A stretch of 64,000 nt of DNA. Origin: Bacteroides stercorirosoris. GTDB taxonomy: Bacteria; Bacteroidota; Bacteroidia; Bacteroidales; Bacteroidaceae. Within the stretch, counting starts at the first letter, position 1; every line of letters begins with the position of its first letter. A model generated the notes under the pieces. The model had not been told where the DNA came from. It made no database searches and saw only the letters and a program-made list of their open reading frames with translations. The translations under genes and the position numbers were made by a program. The stretch lies in the NCBI RefSeq assembly GCF_900142015.1, contig NZ_FQZN01000007.1, forward strand, positions 1-64,000. Reading direction: 5' to 3'. Shown here piece after piece: positions 32,344 through 40,650 of the stretch.

Positions 32344-34236
32344 TTATATTTTCTTCTTTAATGCCTTTACCCAAATCTTATATCCTTCTTCATTCAGATG
32401 CAGTCCGTCGCTGGTTAGTTCACTACGTAATACATTCGTTCCTTTTTCAGTAAACAGCGGGAACAGATTGATGAATGTGATTTTGTGCTCTTTGGCTAAG
32501 GTTTCCAGTTGGGCATTGATTTCGGGAACCATATTGGTTTTCCCTGTCAGCTTTTTGTAGCGTCCGAAGCTTTCGTTGAAAGGCAGGAGGCTTTGCAGGT
32601 AGAGTTTCGTATCAGGAGATTCACGTTGGATGCGCTCTATGGTCATGCGTATCATGCTGACGATGCTGTCGGCAGTCAGATCGTGCGAAATGTCGTTGAC
32701 ACCGGCAAGGAGAAAGAGCTTTTCAGGATGTCCCGGGAGTATCTGGTGCAGGCGGTCGTATATGCCCATTACCTCGTCACCGATGATACCGCGGTTGCGG
32801 ATGTTCTTTTTGTTGAGGCGGGCGTTCCAGTCACCGCCGCCTTCTGTAAGGCTGTTACCTACCATGACGATATCTTTGGAGGTGATGGCGGGTTCATCCA
32901 TGAATTGAAGGAAACGTTTGTAGTAATGCTCTGTGTAAATGCGTGGAGCCGGATAAATGGATGCGGCTACGGCATTGGAAACCAGAGAACGCAAGCGTAC
33001 CACACTGTGCCCGTCTTCGGGATGCACGGCGTTGATAAGCAGGATAACTGAAGTGTCATTATCAGGGTCTATCACGATGGATGTTCCGGTATATCCGGTG
33101 TGGCCGTAGGTGTTGGGTCCCAGATAGTCTCCATTGTTGGAAGCATAGGCTGTGAAATTGTCCCAACCTAAAGTGCGCCCTAATGAGGCAGTGGCGCGGG
33201 GAACAGTACGCATGGCCTTGACACCCAACGGGCTGAGAATACGGTGTCCGTTCCACTCTCCGCCGTTTTGCAGGGCGGCGCAGAGAAGTGCAATGTCTTC
33301 GGCACAGGAGAATACACCGGCATTACCGGAGATGCCGCCATTCATGACGCGGGCCAGCGGGTCATGTACTTGTCCGCAGAGGACGCTGCCGTCAGGCTGC
33401 TTTTCGGTGGGGGCAACTTCTTTCAATTGATAATTGACAGTTGACAATTGACGATTGGCTGCGCTGTGGGTATCGGTTTTTGCCCAGTAGGGGAGGGAGG
33501 TGTTTATCCATTTTCTGTTTTTATCGCGCTTGCAGGGGAGGTAGTCGGTATGGTTCATGCCCAGGACATCAAACAGGTTTTCGCGGGCGAAGTCACGTAA
33601 TGATTGTCCGCTGACGGTTTCGATGATGCGTTGCAGGGTGATGTAGTTGAGGCAACTGTATTGGAAGTCGGTCTGCGGTTTGAAGTCGCGGCGGCAGTTG
33701 GCAATGTATTCTATTAATCCGTCGGGACTGGGGGAGCCGTATTGCTTTTCCAGTTCGGATGTTGGACCATAAGGTGGGAGGCCGGAGGTATGTGTCAGCA
33801 GGTCAGCGATACGGATGACTTTCTTGTCTTTGCCGTCTTCGCTTGCCCAGTTCTTGAATCCGGGGATATAGAGACTGACCGGATCCAGGAGACGGAGCTT
33901 TCCACGTTCTGCCAGGATGTGGGTACAGATAGCGGTGGACATGGATTTGCTGCATGAAGCCATGTCGAAGATGGTATTTACGGTCATGGGCTCGGCATTG
34001 GGGTATATGCGCTTGTTACCGTAGGCTTTGAGGTAGGCCATTTTTCCGTTGCGTACTACGGCAAGTACGGCACCGGGGATGTCTTTGTTCGCTATGGCGG
34101 TTTCTATCGCTTCGTCAGCGTACATCAGTTTACGGGAGTCCATGCCGACTTGTTCGGGGGCTATGCGTTGCAAAGGCTGTGCGTTGGCTTGCAGGGCAAG
34201 CAATGCAAGGAAAAGGAAGGAGGGGATTAGCTTCAT
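32344..34236 (-). CDS. Serine hydrolase (beta-lactamase/DD-peptidase-like) fused to SGNH esterase
   Basis: 630-residue secreted protein with a signal peptide (MKLIPSFLFLALLALQANAQ). Domain 1 (about 20-400) is a class C beta-lactamase/esterase fold with SxxK in SCSKSMS and HTG in YGHTGYTGTS. The usual YxN position reads YSCLNY, so Cys replaces Asn. Domain 2 (about 420-630) is an SGNH hydrolase: VMVGNSLTEGGG, IIGDEVMGIYDRL, AGVNDIS and DGLHLNEEGY. An ATTGACA cassette inserts about 15 residues at 33424-33468. Placement after murQ suggests it trims peptide or acetyl groups from peptidoglycan fragments (inference). It is the last gene of the cluster. Confidence 0.85.
   Translation of the reverse strand: MKLIPSFLFLALLALQANAQPLQRIAPEQVGMDSRKLMYADEAIETAIANKDIPGAVLAVVRNGKMAYLKAYGNKRIYPNAEPMTVNTIFDMASCSKSMSTAICTHILAERGKLRLLDPVSLYIPGFKNWASEDGKDKKVIRIADLLTHTSGLPPYGPTSELEKQYGSPSPDGLIEYIANCRRDFKPQTDFQYSCLNYITLQRIIETVSGQSLRDFARENLFDVLGMNHTDYLPCKRDKNRKWINTSLPYWAKTDTHSAANRQLSTVNYQLKEVAPTEKQPDGSVLCGQVHDPLARVMNGGISGNAGVFSCAEDIALLCAALQNGGEWNGHRILSPLGVKAMRTVPRATASLGRTLGWDNFTAYASNNGDYLGPNTYGHTGYTGTSIVIDPDNDTSVILLINAVHPEDGHSVVRLRSLVSNAVAASIYPAPRIYTEHYYKRFLQFMDEPAITSKDIVMVGNSLTEGGGDWNARLNKKNIRNRGIIGDEVMGIYDRLHQILPGHPEKLFLLAGVNDISHDLTADSIVSMIRMTIERIQRESPDTKLYLQSLLPFNESFGRYKKLTGKTNMVPEINAQLETLAKEHKITFINLFPLFTEKGTNVLRSELTSDGLHLNEEGYKIWVKALKKKI
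33424..33468 (+). repeat. ATTGACA cassette, half-copy, in the serine hydrolase gene
   Basis: Heptamers of ATTGACA type followed by the core start GGCTGCGCTG. Only one arm and the start of the core are present. It is read in frame on the minus strand as HSAANRQLSTVNYQLK in domain 1. Confidence 0.8.
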
Positions 34237-34297
34237 AATATTGGGTGTTATCAATGAATCAGAGAATTAATGATGGGGTGGTAGGTGAGAAAAGGAA

Positions 34298-35113
34298 TCA
34301 TTTTCCTCTGTAGGCATCTACCGCCTTCTTCACCGAGCCGTGCATCAGCAGCAGTGCTTTCGCCTTACCATAGTCCAGACCGAGTTCCTCTACAATCATG
34401 CGTGTGCCACGGTCCACTAACTTTTGGTTGCTCAATTGCATATTCACCATTTTGTTGCCTTTCACACGGCCCAGTTGTATCATGACCGAGGTGGTAATCA
34501 TGTTCAGTATCATCTTCTGTCCGGTACCTGACTTCATGCGTGAGCTTCCGGTCACATATTCCGGACCGACAATCATCTCGATAGGCACATCTGCTTCCGC
34601 AGCCATCGGCGAATCGGGATTGCTGGTGATACACCCTGTGAGAATGCCGTGTTCACGGGCTTTCTGCATGGCACCGATGACGTAGGGAGTGGTACCGGAA
34701 GCCGCAATGCCGATGACGGTATCTTTGTCGGTAATGTTACGCTCGATAAGTTCTTCCCAGCCGCGGCGGGTGTCGTCTTCCGCATTCTCCACCGGATTGC
34801 GCAAGGCGGTGTCACCACCTGCTATCAGTCCGATCACGAGCGTCGGCGGCATACCGAACGTGGGAGGTATCTCCGATGCGTCCAACACTCCCAGACGTCC
34901 GCTGGTTCCGGCGCCCATATAGAAGATGCGCCCGCCCTGTTTCATACGCGGAACAATCAGATTAACCAGTTTCTCAATCTGTGGAATGGCTTTCTGAACA
35001 GCCAATGCCACTTTTTGATCCTCTGTATTGATGTCCTCCAATATTTCGCGGACAGATTTCTTTTCTAAGTCGTTGTAGAGCGAAGGTTGCTCTGATATTT
35101 TAATGAATGCCAT
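34298..35113 (-). CDS. murQ: N-acetylmuramic acid 6-phosphate etherase
   Basis: 271-residue cytosolic SIS-domain lyase that cleaves the lactyl ether of MurNAc-6-phosphate, yielding GlcNAc-6-phosphate and D-lactate. The SIS fold shows FYMGAGTSGRLGVLDASEIP and GIAASGTTPYVIGA, and the family stretch VGPEYVTGSSRMKSGTGQKMILNM. It lacks the extended N-terminus of E. coli MurQ but is otherwise complete. It follows the MurNAc kinase gene by 61 bases, the same order as in Tannerella forsythia (murT-murK-murQ). D-lactate formed here could feed the large oxidase upstream. Confidence 0.94.
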   Translation of the reverse strand: MAFIKISEQPSLYNDLEKKSVREILEDINTEDQKVALAVQKAIPQIEKLVNLIVPRMKQGGRIFYMGAGTSGRLGVLDASEIPPTFGMPPTLVIGLIAGGDTALRNPVENAEDDTRRGWEELIERNITDKDTVIGIAASGTTPYVIGAMQKAREHGILTGCITSNPDSPMAAEADVPIEMIVGPEYVTGSSRMKSGTGQKMILNMITTSVMIQLGRVKGNKMVNMQLSNQKLVDRGTRMIVEELGLDYGKAKALLLMHGSVKKAVDAYRGK

Positions 35114-35174
35114 AATGATGATGCTTGGATTTATGATTTATAATTTATGATTTATGGGTTGATGGGGTATGGTT

Positions 35175-36023
35175 TTAGCTGTGATATCTGATTAATCCCT
35201 CCATCGGGCTCTTGAGTATAGTGCCTAATTGGATGCCCATCTCCTGCGTAGCCTCGGCAAGCACTTCTTTGTAATGGAACGCTACGGAACCGATGAAGTG
35301 TACCTTGCTGTGTTCGTAATCGTATTGCATGACATTCCTTTTGAGGAAAGCCTTGAAGCTGTTCAGCACAAGCGTGTGCACGCAGGGGTCATGCAGGTTC
35401 TGTGCAAGGAAAGGTGACAGGCTTGCCAGGAAACGGTTCGGGAATGGCTTGCGATATACGCGGTCGATGATGTCTCCCGGTTCCAGATCGAACTGTTTGA
35501 GGAACTTGTCTTTCAGTTCCGGAGTCATCTGGTTTTTCAGGATGTCGCCTACCAGCAACTTACCCAGGTAAGCGCCGCTACCTTCGTCGCCGAGGATGAA
35601 GCCCAGGGGCGAAACGTTGGCTTTTATGTGTTCTCCGTCGTAATAGCACGAGTTGGAACCTGTGCCCATGATGCAGGCGATGCCCGGCTCATGTTCGCAG
35701 AGCCCGCGTGCAGCGGCAAGCATGTCGGTGTTTACTTCTACTTTGCCTTCCGGTACCTGAAGATGCCGGGTGATGGCGCGGTATACCATAGCTATCTTGT
35801 CGGGGAAGCCACAGCCGGCACCGTAAAAGTATACAGCATCGAAAGCATTGGTTGTTAACTGGGGCAGAAGCGCTGTCGCGATTTCATTACTGATTTCCTC
35901 TTCCGACTGAAAGAAAGGGTTGGTGCCTTTCGTAAAAATCTGCTGGATGAGTTTACCTTTCTCTACAACACACCAATCAGTCTTTGTAGAGCCACTGTCT
36001 GCTATTAATATCATATCGTTCAA
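35175..36023 (-). CDS. murK: MurNAc/GlcNAc kinase (BadF/BadG/BcrA/BcrD ATPase family)
   Basis: 282-residue cytosolic sugar kinase of the ASKHA fold. Phosphate loop ILIADSGSTKTDWCVV at the N-terminus, the second phosphate motif in IACIMGTGSNSCYYDG, and ILGDEGSGAYLGKLL. It matches the N-acetylglucosamine-kinase-like group that includes T. forsythia MurK, which makes MurNAc-6-phosphate, the substrate of the MurQ encoded next. Position between MurT- and MurQ-type genes is the main support for muramic acid as substrate. Start is MNDMILIADS or the Met three codons later. Confidence 0.85.
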   Translation of the reverse strand: MNDMILIADSGSTKTDWCVVEKGKLIQQIFTKGTNPFFQSEEEISNEIATALLPQLTTNAFDAVYFYGAGCGFPDKIAMVYRAITRHLQVPEGKVEVNTDMLAAARGLCEHEPGIACIMGTGSNSCYYDGEHIKANVSPLGFILGDEGSGAYLGKLLVGDILKNQMTPELKDKFLKQFDLEPGDIIDRVYRKPFPNRFLASLSPFLAQNLHDPCVHTLVLNSFKAFLKRNVMQYDYEHSKVHFIGSVAFHYKEVLAEATQEMGIQLGTILKSPMEGLIRYHS

Positions 36024-36063
36024 TTTTAATTGTTTACTCTGTTGATAACTTCGTTACTCTTCA

Positions 36064-37251
36064 TTATATCTTGATATATATCTTCCTTTTGTACAGTTGA
36101 TAACCGATGCACCAATTGAGGGCAACGAAGAGTAGGGCATAAGCCAATGAACCGCCTGTTTCGCCGAATACCGGCATCAGGACTATCTTATATAAGAATC
36201 CGTGTATGCTGATGCTGGCATCGCCCCAGGGGAAACTGATGCTGCCGAACAGGATGCCAAGCACGCCACCCAGGACGTACATGAACAGCGGGTTGACGCC
36301 GAAAGCTTCGAAGAAAGTACTCCATTTCTTATATCCTTTCACGTCGATGATCCAGATGAGCAGTGCAAGGAAGCTGGATGCCAGCCCGCAAGTGGTGAGC
36401 ACGAAGGTGGGGGACCAGATTTTCTTGTTGATGGGGCAGCTGTAACTCAGCAGGAAACCTGCAAAGGTGAGGATGGCACCTACCAGAAACAGTTTGATGA
36501 GGTGGGAGTTAAGTAACTCCTCACGGCTTTGGGCTTTGTTGCCGTCCAGCATCATCCGCCCTACGCAGAAGCCCAGTAAAACATGTGCGATGGCGGGGAT
36601 GGTGCTTAAGAGTCCTTCGGGGTCGATGCCGTTGTCCTTGTACATGTGGGCGGGGGTGAGGATGGCACGGTCTACTATGGAGAGGACGTTGGTTTCGTTG
36701 TAGGCGAAGCCATTGCCGCACATCAGCAGGATGAAGTAGCCTATCAGCAAGGTGGCAATGAGGTAGGGGATATGCCGGTGCTTCATGGTCAGGGCAATGA
36801 TGGCGGTGGCGCCGTAGCACAGGGCAAGACGTTGCATGACGCCCAGGATGCGGATGCGGTCGAATGTCCATACGGATTCCCAAAATTGGGCGCCGAAGCC
36901 GATGCCCTCACTGGGGCTCGTCCAGTAGTAACAGAACTTGGAGAACCAGCCGATGGCAAGGCCGATGAGGAAGATGATGATGGTGCGTTTCAATATCTTC
37001 ATGGCGGCGGCATGGCTGAACTCGAAGTTGTACTTCTTCAGGGAGATATAGGTAGAGATACCCATAATGAACATGAAGAAGGGGAAGACGAGGTCGGTCG
37101 GGGTGAGGCCGTTCCACTCGGCATGGCGCAGAGGGGCATATATGTGTCCCCAGGTGCCGGGGTTGTTCACCATAATCATACCCGCAATGGTGACACCGCG
37201 AAGGATGTCGAGGGCAAGGATACGTTTGTTGGTTTTCGTTTGACTGTTCAT
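36064..37251 (-). CDS. murT: MurNAc inner-membrane transporter, MurT-type (DUF5009-like)
   Basis: 395-residue inner-membrane protein with about ten hydrophobic helices. The N-terminus is of the heparan-alpha-glucosaminide N-acetyltransferase/DUF5009 kind (LALDILRGVTIAGMIMVNNPG, then LVFPFFMFIMGIS). T. forsythia MurT of the murTKQ operon, which imports MurNAc, belongs to this family. Here it precedes murK and murQ in the same order, 40 bases upstream of murK. An alternative reading is an acyltransferase that acetylates a glucosamine at the membrane; context favours transport. Confidence 0.8.
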   Translation of the reverse strand: MNSQTKTNKRILALDILRGVTIAGMIMVNNPGTWGHIYAPLRHAEWNGLTPTDLVFPFFMFIMGISTYISLKKYNFEFSHAAAMKILKRTIIIFLIGLAIGWFSKFCYYWTSPSEGIGFGAQFWESVWTFDRIRILGVMQRLALCYGATAIIALTMKHRHIPYLIATLLIGYFILLMCGNGFAYNETNVLSIVDRAILTPAHMYKDNGIDPEGLLSTIPAIAHVLLGFCVGRMMLDGNKAQSREELLNSHLIKLFLVGAILTFAGFLLSYSCPINKKIWSPTFVLTTCGLASSFLALLIWIIDVKGYKKWSTFFEAFGVNPLFMYVLGGVLGILFGSISFPWGDASISIHGFLYKIVLMPVFGETGGSLAYALLFVALNWCIGYQLYKRKIYIKI

Positions 37252-37269
37252 GGCAATAAGTGTGTTAAG

Positions 37270-40200
37270 TTATTTATTCAATTGACAATTGACAGTTGAT
37301 AATTGACAATTGGCTGCGCTGTCATGCTGCGTGGCATTGTCAATTCCTTTCGTGCATTGGTCTACGAGATAGGCGATAGAGACATAAGGAATGCCGGAGT
37401 TGGTAGTCAGCCCTATTTCGCAGGTGCGGCTGTTGGAGTAACCTATGGCTACGCCGGAGGCTTCTATCTGCGGACGGAGCTTGCGCAAGGCATAAGAGTT
37501 CAGTTCGGGATACGTGAATCCCCGGTCACCGGCAAAACCACAGCACCCTACTTCTTCGGGAATGATGACGTGGGTGGAGCAGAGCTTGGCCAGGGAGATG
37601 ATGGTGTCTGCCAGCCCCATGCGGCGCATGGAGCAGGTGATGTGCAGGGCTACGGGGCGGTCGGTCTGTGTGAAGACCAGACGGTCGCGCAGGAAAGTAT
37701 AGATGAACTCGGCGGGTTCGTAGAGTTTCATCCGTTTGATGGTTTCACGCATACGGTGCAGGCAGGGACTTTGGTCGCAAAGTACGGGGTATTTGCCTTG
37801 CTCACTGGCTTCCCAAAGGGCGGCTTCGAGCTCGGCGGCTTTGCGGTCGGCAATGTCGAGCATACCTTTGCTTTCCCAGATGGTGCCGCAACAGAGTTTG
37901 TCCATATCCTTTGGGAAGATGACTTCGTAACCGCCTTTCCGGAGGAGGGAAATCATCTTGTTGACCAAAGGCTGCACTACGGGGGAACGCTTCGGAAGGC
38001 CCATGGTTTGGTTGATGCAGCTGGGGAAGTAAACGACTTTGTTCAATTGACAATTGACAATTGACAATTGACAATTGGCTGCGCTGTGTTGGGCTGCGCT
38101 GTTGGACGTTGCGCTGTCATGCTGCATAGAATTGTCAATTGTCAATTGTGAATTGTCAATTGGAAGAGGCATGGCAGGTGTCCATAAGGGTATTCCTAAT
38201 ATGTTGTGCAGGCTTTTGGTGATACTGCTCATGGCTTTTGTGCCTAATAGGGAATGCCCGAAATTGGCTAATGACAGTACGGGGCGCAAGGCGCTCTTTA
38301 CACCTGCGAAGTGGTTGGCGGCGAAATCGCCTGCCTTATATCCGAGGCTGCCTTTCGGCAACGATTCCTGACGGATGATATGGGTCAGGTCGCCCGTATT
38401 GATATTCATCGGGCAGGACATGGAGCAAAGGCCATCTCCCGCACAGGTCTGATTGCCGGGATAACGGTATTGCTTTTCGAGTAAAGCCAGACGTTCCTCG
38501 TCCTCTCCGCTCTGTCTCAGACGGGATATTTCCCGTTGCACTACGATACGCTGACGGGAAGAGAGGGTAAAGCCGCAAGATAAACAGTTTACTTCGCAGA
38601 AACCACATTCGATACACTTATTCAATTGACAATGGACTTTGTTCAATTGACAATTGACAATTGATAATTGACAATTGGCTGCGCTATGTTGGGCTGTACT
38701 ATGTTGGGCTGCGCTGTTGGACGTTGCGCTGCCATTCTGCATAGAATTGTCAATTGTCAATTGTGAATTGTCAATTTGAAACAGCGGTAGCTGTTTCAAG
38801 TCCTTGATATGACATTGCGGGTCATCATTGAAGATGACACCCGGGTTGAGCAGACCTTTCGGGTCGAACAACTGCTTTACGGCTTTCATGGCTTCGAAGG
38901 CGGCTTCTCCCCATTCGTATTTCACGAAGGGGGCCATGTTGCGGCCTGTTCCGTGTTCGGCTTTCAGTGAACCGTCATATTTATCGACTACCAGTGATTT
39001 TACGTCATTCATCAGTTCCTCGTAGCGTTTCACTTCGGCATCGGTGCTGAAGGACTGGTTGAGGATGAAGTGATAGTTCCCTTCCAGGGCATGGCCGTAG
39101 ATGCAGGCATCGTCATAGCCGTGTCGGGCGATGAGCTGCTGCAGGTCGGCGGTGGCTTCGGGCAGGTCTTCGATGTGGAAAGCTACGTCTTCGATGAGAC
39201 AGGTGGTTCCGGGTTGGCGTGTGCCGCCTACGGAGGGGAAGATGCCCGAACGGATAGCCCAGTATTTGGAGTACTCCTCCGGTCGGTCGGTGAAGTGTAC
39301 GGGGATGTAAGTGCTGAAAGATGTCAGGCAGGCTTCGATGGCTGACAGGTTTTGTGCCAGTTCCTCACGGGTGCGGGCTTTGGTCTCGGTCAGCACGGCG
39401 GTGAGGCCGGAGGGGTCGGAGACTTCTTGTTTATACCTTATATATATGGGGTCGTCTACGGAAGAGAGACTCTTGTAGTCCAGCAACTCGGCGCCCTTTA
39501 CTAATTTTTTAGACACGGATGACACGGATGACGCGGATTTAAAGGCTGCGTTGTCACGCTGCATGGTAGAAAGAGAATCTGCGTCATCCGCGTTATCCGT
39601 GTCTGAAGAATTACGATTTGTCAACTCCTTCATCGCCACCACGGCCCGGCAGGCATCCTTGATACTCTTGAAGTAGAGCATGGCGCTTGCCTTGTGCGGA
39701 TAGTCGTACTCTGTGCGCATGGTGACTTGTGAGAGGAACGCAAGCGTACCTTCGGAGCCTACCATCAGGTGGGCGATAATATCGAACGGGTCGTCGAAGC
39801 GGACGAAAGGTAAGAGGTTCAGTCCGGTTACGTTCTTGATGGAGTATTTATATCGGATGCGGGCGGAGAGAGCTTCGTCGGCACGTATCTCATCGCGCAA
39901 CTCACGGATGCGGTTGAGGAAATCGGGGTGTGTGGCTTCGAAGGAGGCACGGGAGATGTCGTCGCCTGTGTCCAGCACGGTGCCGTCCGCCAGCACGATG
40001 CGGGCGGAGATGAGCACTTTGTCACTGTTGGCATGGGTGCCGCAGTTCATGCCCGAAGCGTTGTTCATGACGATGCCGCCCACCATGGCCGATTTCACCG
40101 AGGCGGGGTCGGGGGCGAACTTGCGTCCGTAAGGCGCGAGAATCTCGTTTACCCGCTGACCGATGATGCCCGGTTGCAGCGTAATCTGTTCGTGGTCGGG

Positions 40201-40503
40201 AGAGATGCTGTACTTCTCCCAATGCTTGCCGGCTACTATCAGGATGGAGTCGCTAATGGCCTGTCCGGACAAACTGGTTCCTGCGGCACGAAACGTCACA
40301 GGCAGACCGTAGCGGTCGGCCAACCTCAGCAGGCCGGAGATTTCTCCTTCGTTGCCGGAACGAATCACGATTTGAGGAATGAGGCGGTAGAAGCCCGCAT
40401 CCGTTCCCCATGCCAACCGGCGCAGTTCGTCGGTGTATATCCTTTCTTGCGGGATGACCTGACAGGCATCATGCAAGAAAGCCATGTAGTTACTCTTTGC
40501 CAT
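37270..40503 (-). CDS. FAD-linked oxidase with two Fe-S domains (D-lactate dehydrogenase-like)
   Basis: 1077-residue flavoprotein. An FAD-binding PCMH domain (VTFRAAGTSLSGQA, VGGIVMNNASGMNCGTHANS) leads to the oxidase C-domain (AEHGTGRNMAPFVKYEWG). A ferredoxin-like 4Fe-4S region follows (CIECGFCEVNC; CAGDGLCSMSCPMNI), then two CCG domains (CCGTIWESKGM; CCGFAGDRGF). This order matches D-lactate dehydrogenases/GlpC-like enzymes that pass electrons to quinone. Placed 18 bases before murT, it is a natural consumer of the D-lactate made by MurQ (inference). Four repeat cassettes are read in frame: 39511-39604, 38623-38776, 38044-38162 and the C-terminus 37279-37346. Without them it would be near 930 residues. 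Confidence 0.85.
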   Translation of the reverse strand: MAKSNYMAFLHDACQVIPQERIYTDELRRLAWGTDAGFYRLIPQIVIRSGNEGEISGLLRLADRYGLPVTFRAAGTSLSGQAISDSILIVAGKHWEKYSISPDHEQITLQPGIIGQRVNEILAPYGRKFAPDPASVKSAMVGGIVMNNASGMNCGTHANSDKVLISARIVLADGTVLDTGDDISRASFEATHPDFLNRIRELRDEIRADEALSARIRYKYSIKNVTGLNLLPFVRFDDPFDIIAHLMVGSEGTLAFLSQVTMRTEYDYPHKASAMLYFKSIKDACRAVVAMKELTNRNSSDTDNADDADSLSTMQRDNAAFKSASSVSSVSKKLVKGAELLDYKSLSSVDDPIYIRYKQEVSDPSGLTAVLTETKARTREELAQNLSAIEACLTSFSTYIPVHFTDRPEEYSKYWAIRSGIFPSVGGTRQPGTTCLIEDVAFHIEDLPEATADLQQLIARHGYDDACIYGHALEGNYHFILNQSFSTDAEVKRYEELMNDVKSLVVDKYDGSLKAEHGTGRNMAPFVKYEWGEAAFEAMKAVKQLFDPKGLLNPGVIFNDDPQCHIKDLKQLPLFQIDNSQLTIDNSMQNGSATSNSAAQHSTAQHSAANCQLSIVNCQLNKVHCQLNKCIECGFCEVNCLSCGFTLSSRQRIVVQREISRLRQSGEDEERLALLEKQYRYPGNQTCAGDGLCSMSCPMNINTGDLTHIIRQESLPKGSLGYKAGDFAANHFAGVKSALRPVLSLANFGHSLLGTKAMSSITKSLHNILGIPLWTPAMPLPIDNSQLTIDNSMQHDSATSNSAAQHSAANCQLSIVNCQLNKVVYFPSCINQTMGLPKRSPVVQPLVNKMISLLRKGGYEVIFPKDMDKLCCGTIWESKGMLDIADRKAAELEAALWEASEQGKYPVLCDQSPCLHRMRETIKRMKLYEPAEFIYTFLRDRLVFTQTDRPVALHITCSMRRMGLADTIISLAKLCSTHVIIPEEVGCCGFAGDRGFTYPELNSYALRKLRPQIEASGVAIGYSNSRTCEIGLTTNSGIPYVSIAYLVDQCTKGIDNATQHDSAANCQLSTVNCQLNK
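37279..37346 (+). repeat. ATTGACA cassette at the 3' end of the oxidase gene
   Basis: Tandem ATTGACA-type heptamers, the core GGCTGCGCTGTCATGCTGC at 37312 onward, then a short inverse arm ATTGTCAATT. On the minus strand it is read as the oxidase's last 24 residues (NATQHDSAANCQLSTVNCQL and so on). Confidence 0.85.
38044..38162 (+). repeat. ATTGACA cassette inside the oxidase gene (Fe-S/CCG linker)
   Basis: Left arm of four to five ATTGACA heptamers; core with GGCTGCGCTG repeated and varied; right arm of TTGTCAA heptamers containing one GTGAATTG variant. On the minus strand it is open, adding 41 residues between TPAMPLP and VVYFPSC. The variant heptamer turns what would be a TGA into TCA. Confidence 0.92.
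38623..38776 (+). repeat. ATTGACA cassette (compound) inside the oxidase gene before the first Fe-S motif
   Basis: A short CAATTGACAATGG unit adjoins a full cassette from 38644, with the longest core of the set. On the minus strand it adds about 53 residues between LPLFQ and CIECGFC, placing it directly in front of the first 4Fe-4S motif. The right arm carries the same TCA-making variant as the copy at 38044. Confidence 0.9.
39511..39604 (+). repeat. Cassette with ACACGGATG arms, same core
   Basis: Arms AGACACGGATGACACGGATG and TCATCCGCGTTATCCGTGTCT are inverted copies of a 9-bp unit. The centre, GGCTGCGTTGTCACGCTGC from 39544, matches the core of the copy at 37312 in 20 of 23 bases. Read in frame in the oxidase as a Ser/Asp/Asn/Val-rich stretch (NSSDTDNADDADSLSTMQRD onward). 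Confidence 0.85.
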
Positions 40504-40650
40504 ATTGTATATAAATTTAACTTCTCTTTATCCCCTGCCAGAATATGCTGTGGAAGGGGGTGAAATGAAGTAACGACTGAACCCTATTAAGGTAACGACT
40601 GAATTGCTTTCAGTCCCGACCTTTTCAGTGACTACTTCTTACTTGTCCGG

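Noticed and set aside
36646..37299. 217-residue plus-strand reading frame
   Set aside because: Antisense to the MurT-type gene, with low-complexity Gly/Asp/Glu content typical of a shadow frame.
38044..38162. The ATTGACA arrays as a CRISPR array
   Set aside because: Units are 7 bases with no spacers and no cas genes are nearby; they form arms of a palindrome.
40597..40615. Hairpin between namZ and the oxidase as a terminator
   Set aside because: A 7-bp stem without a T run on the minus strand; too weak to call.
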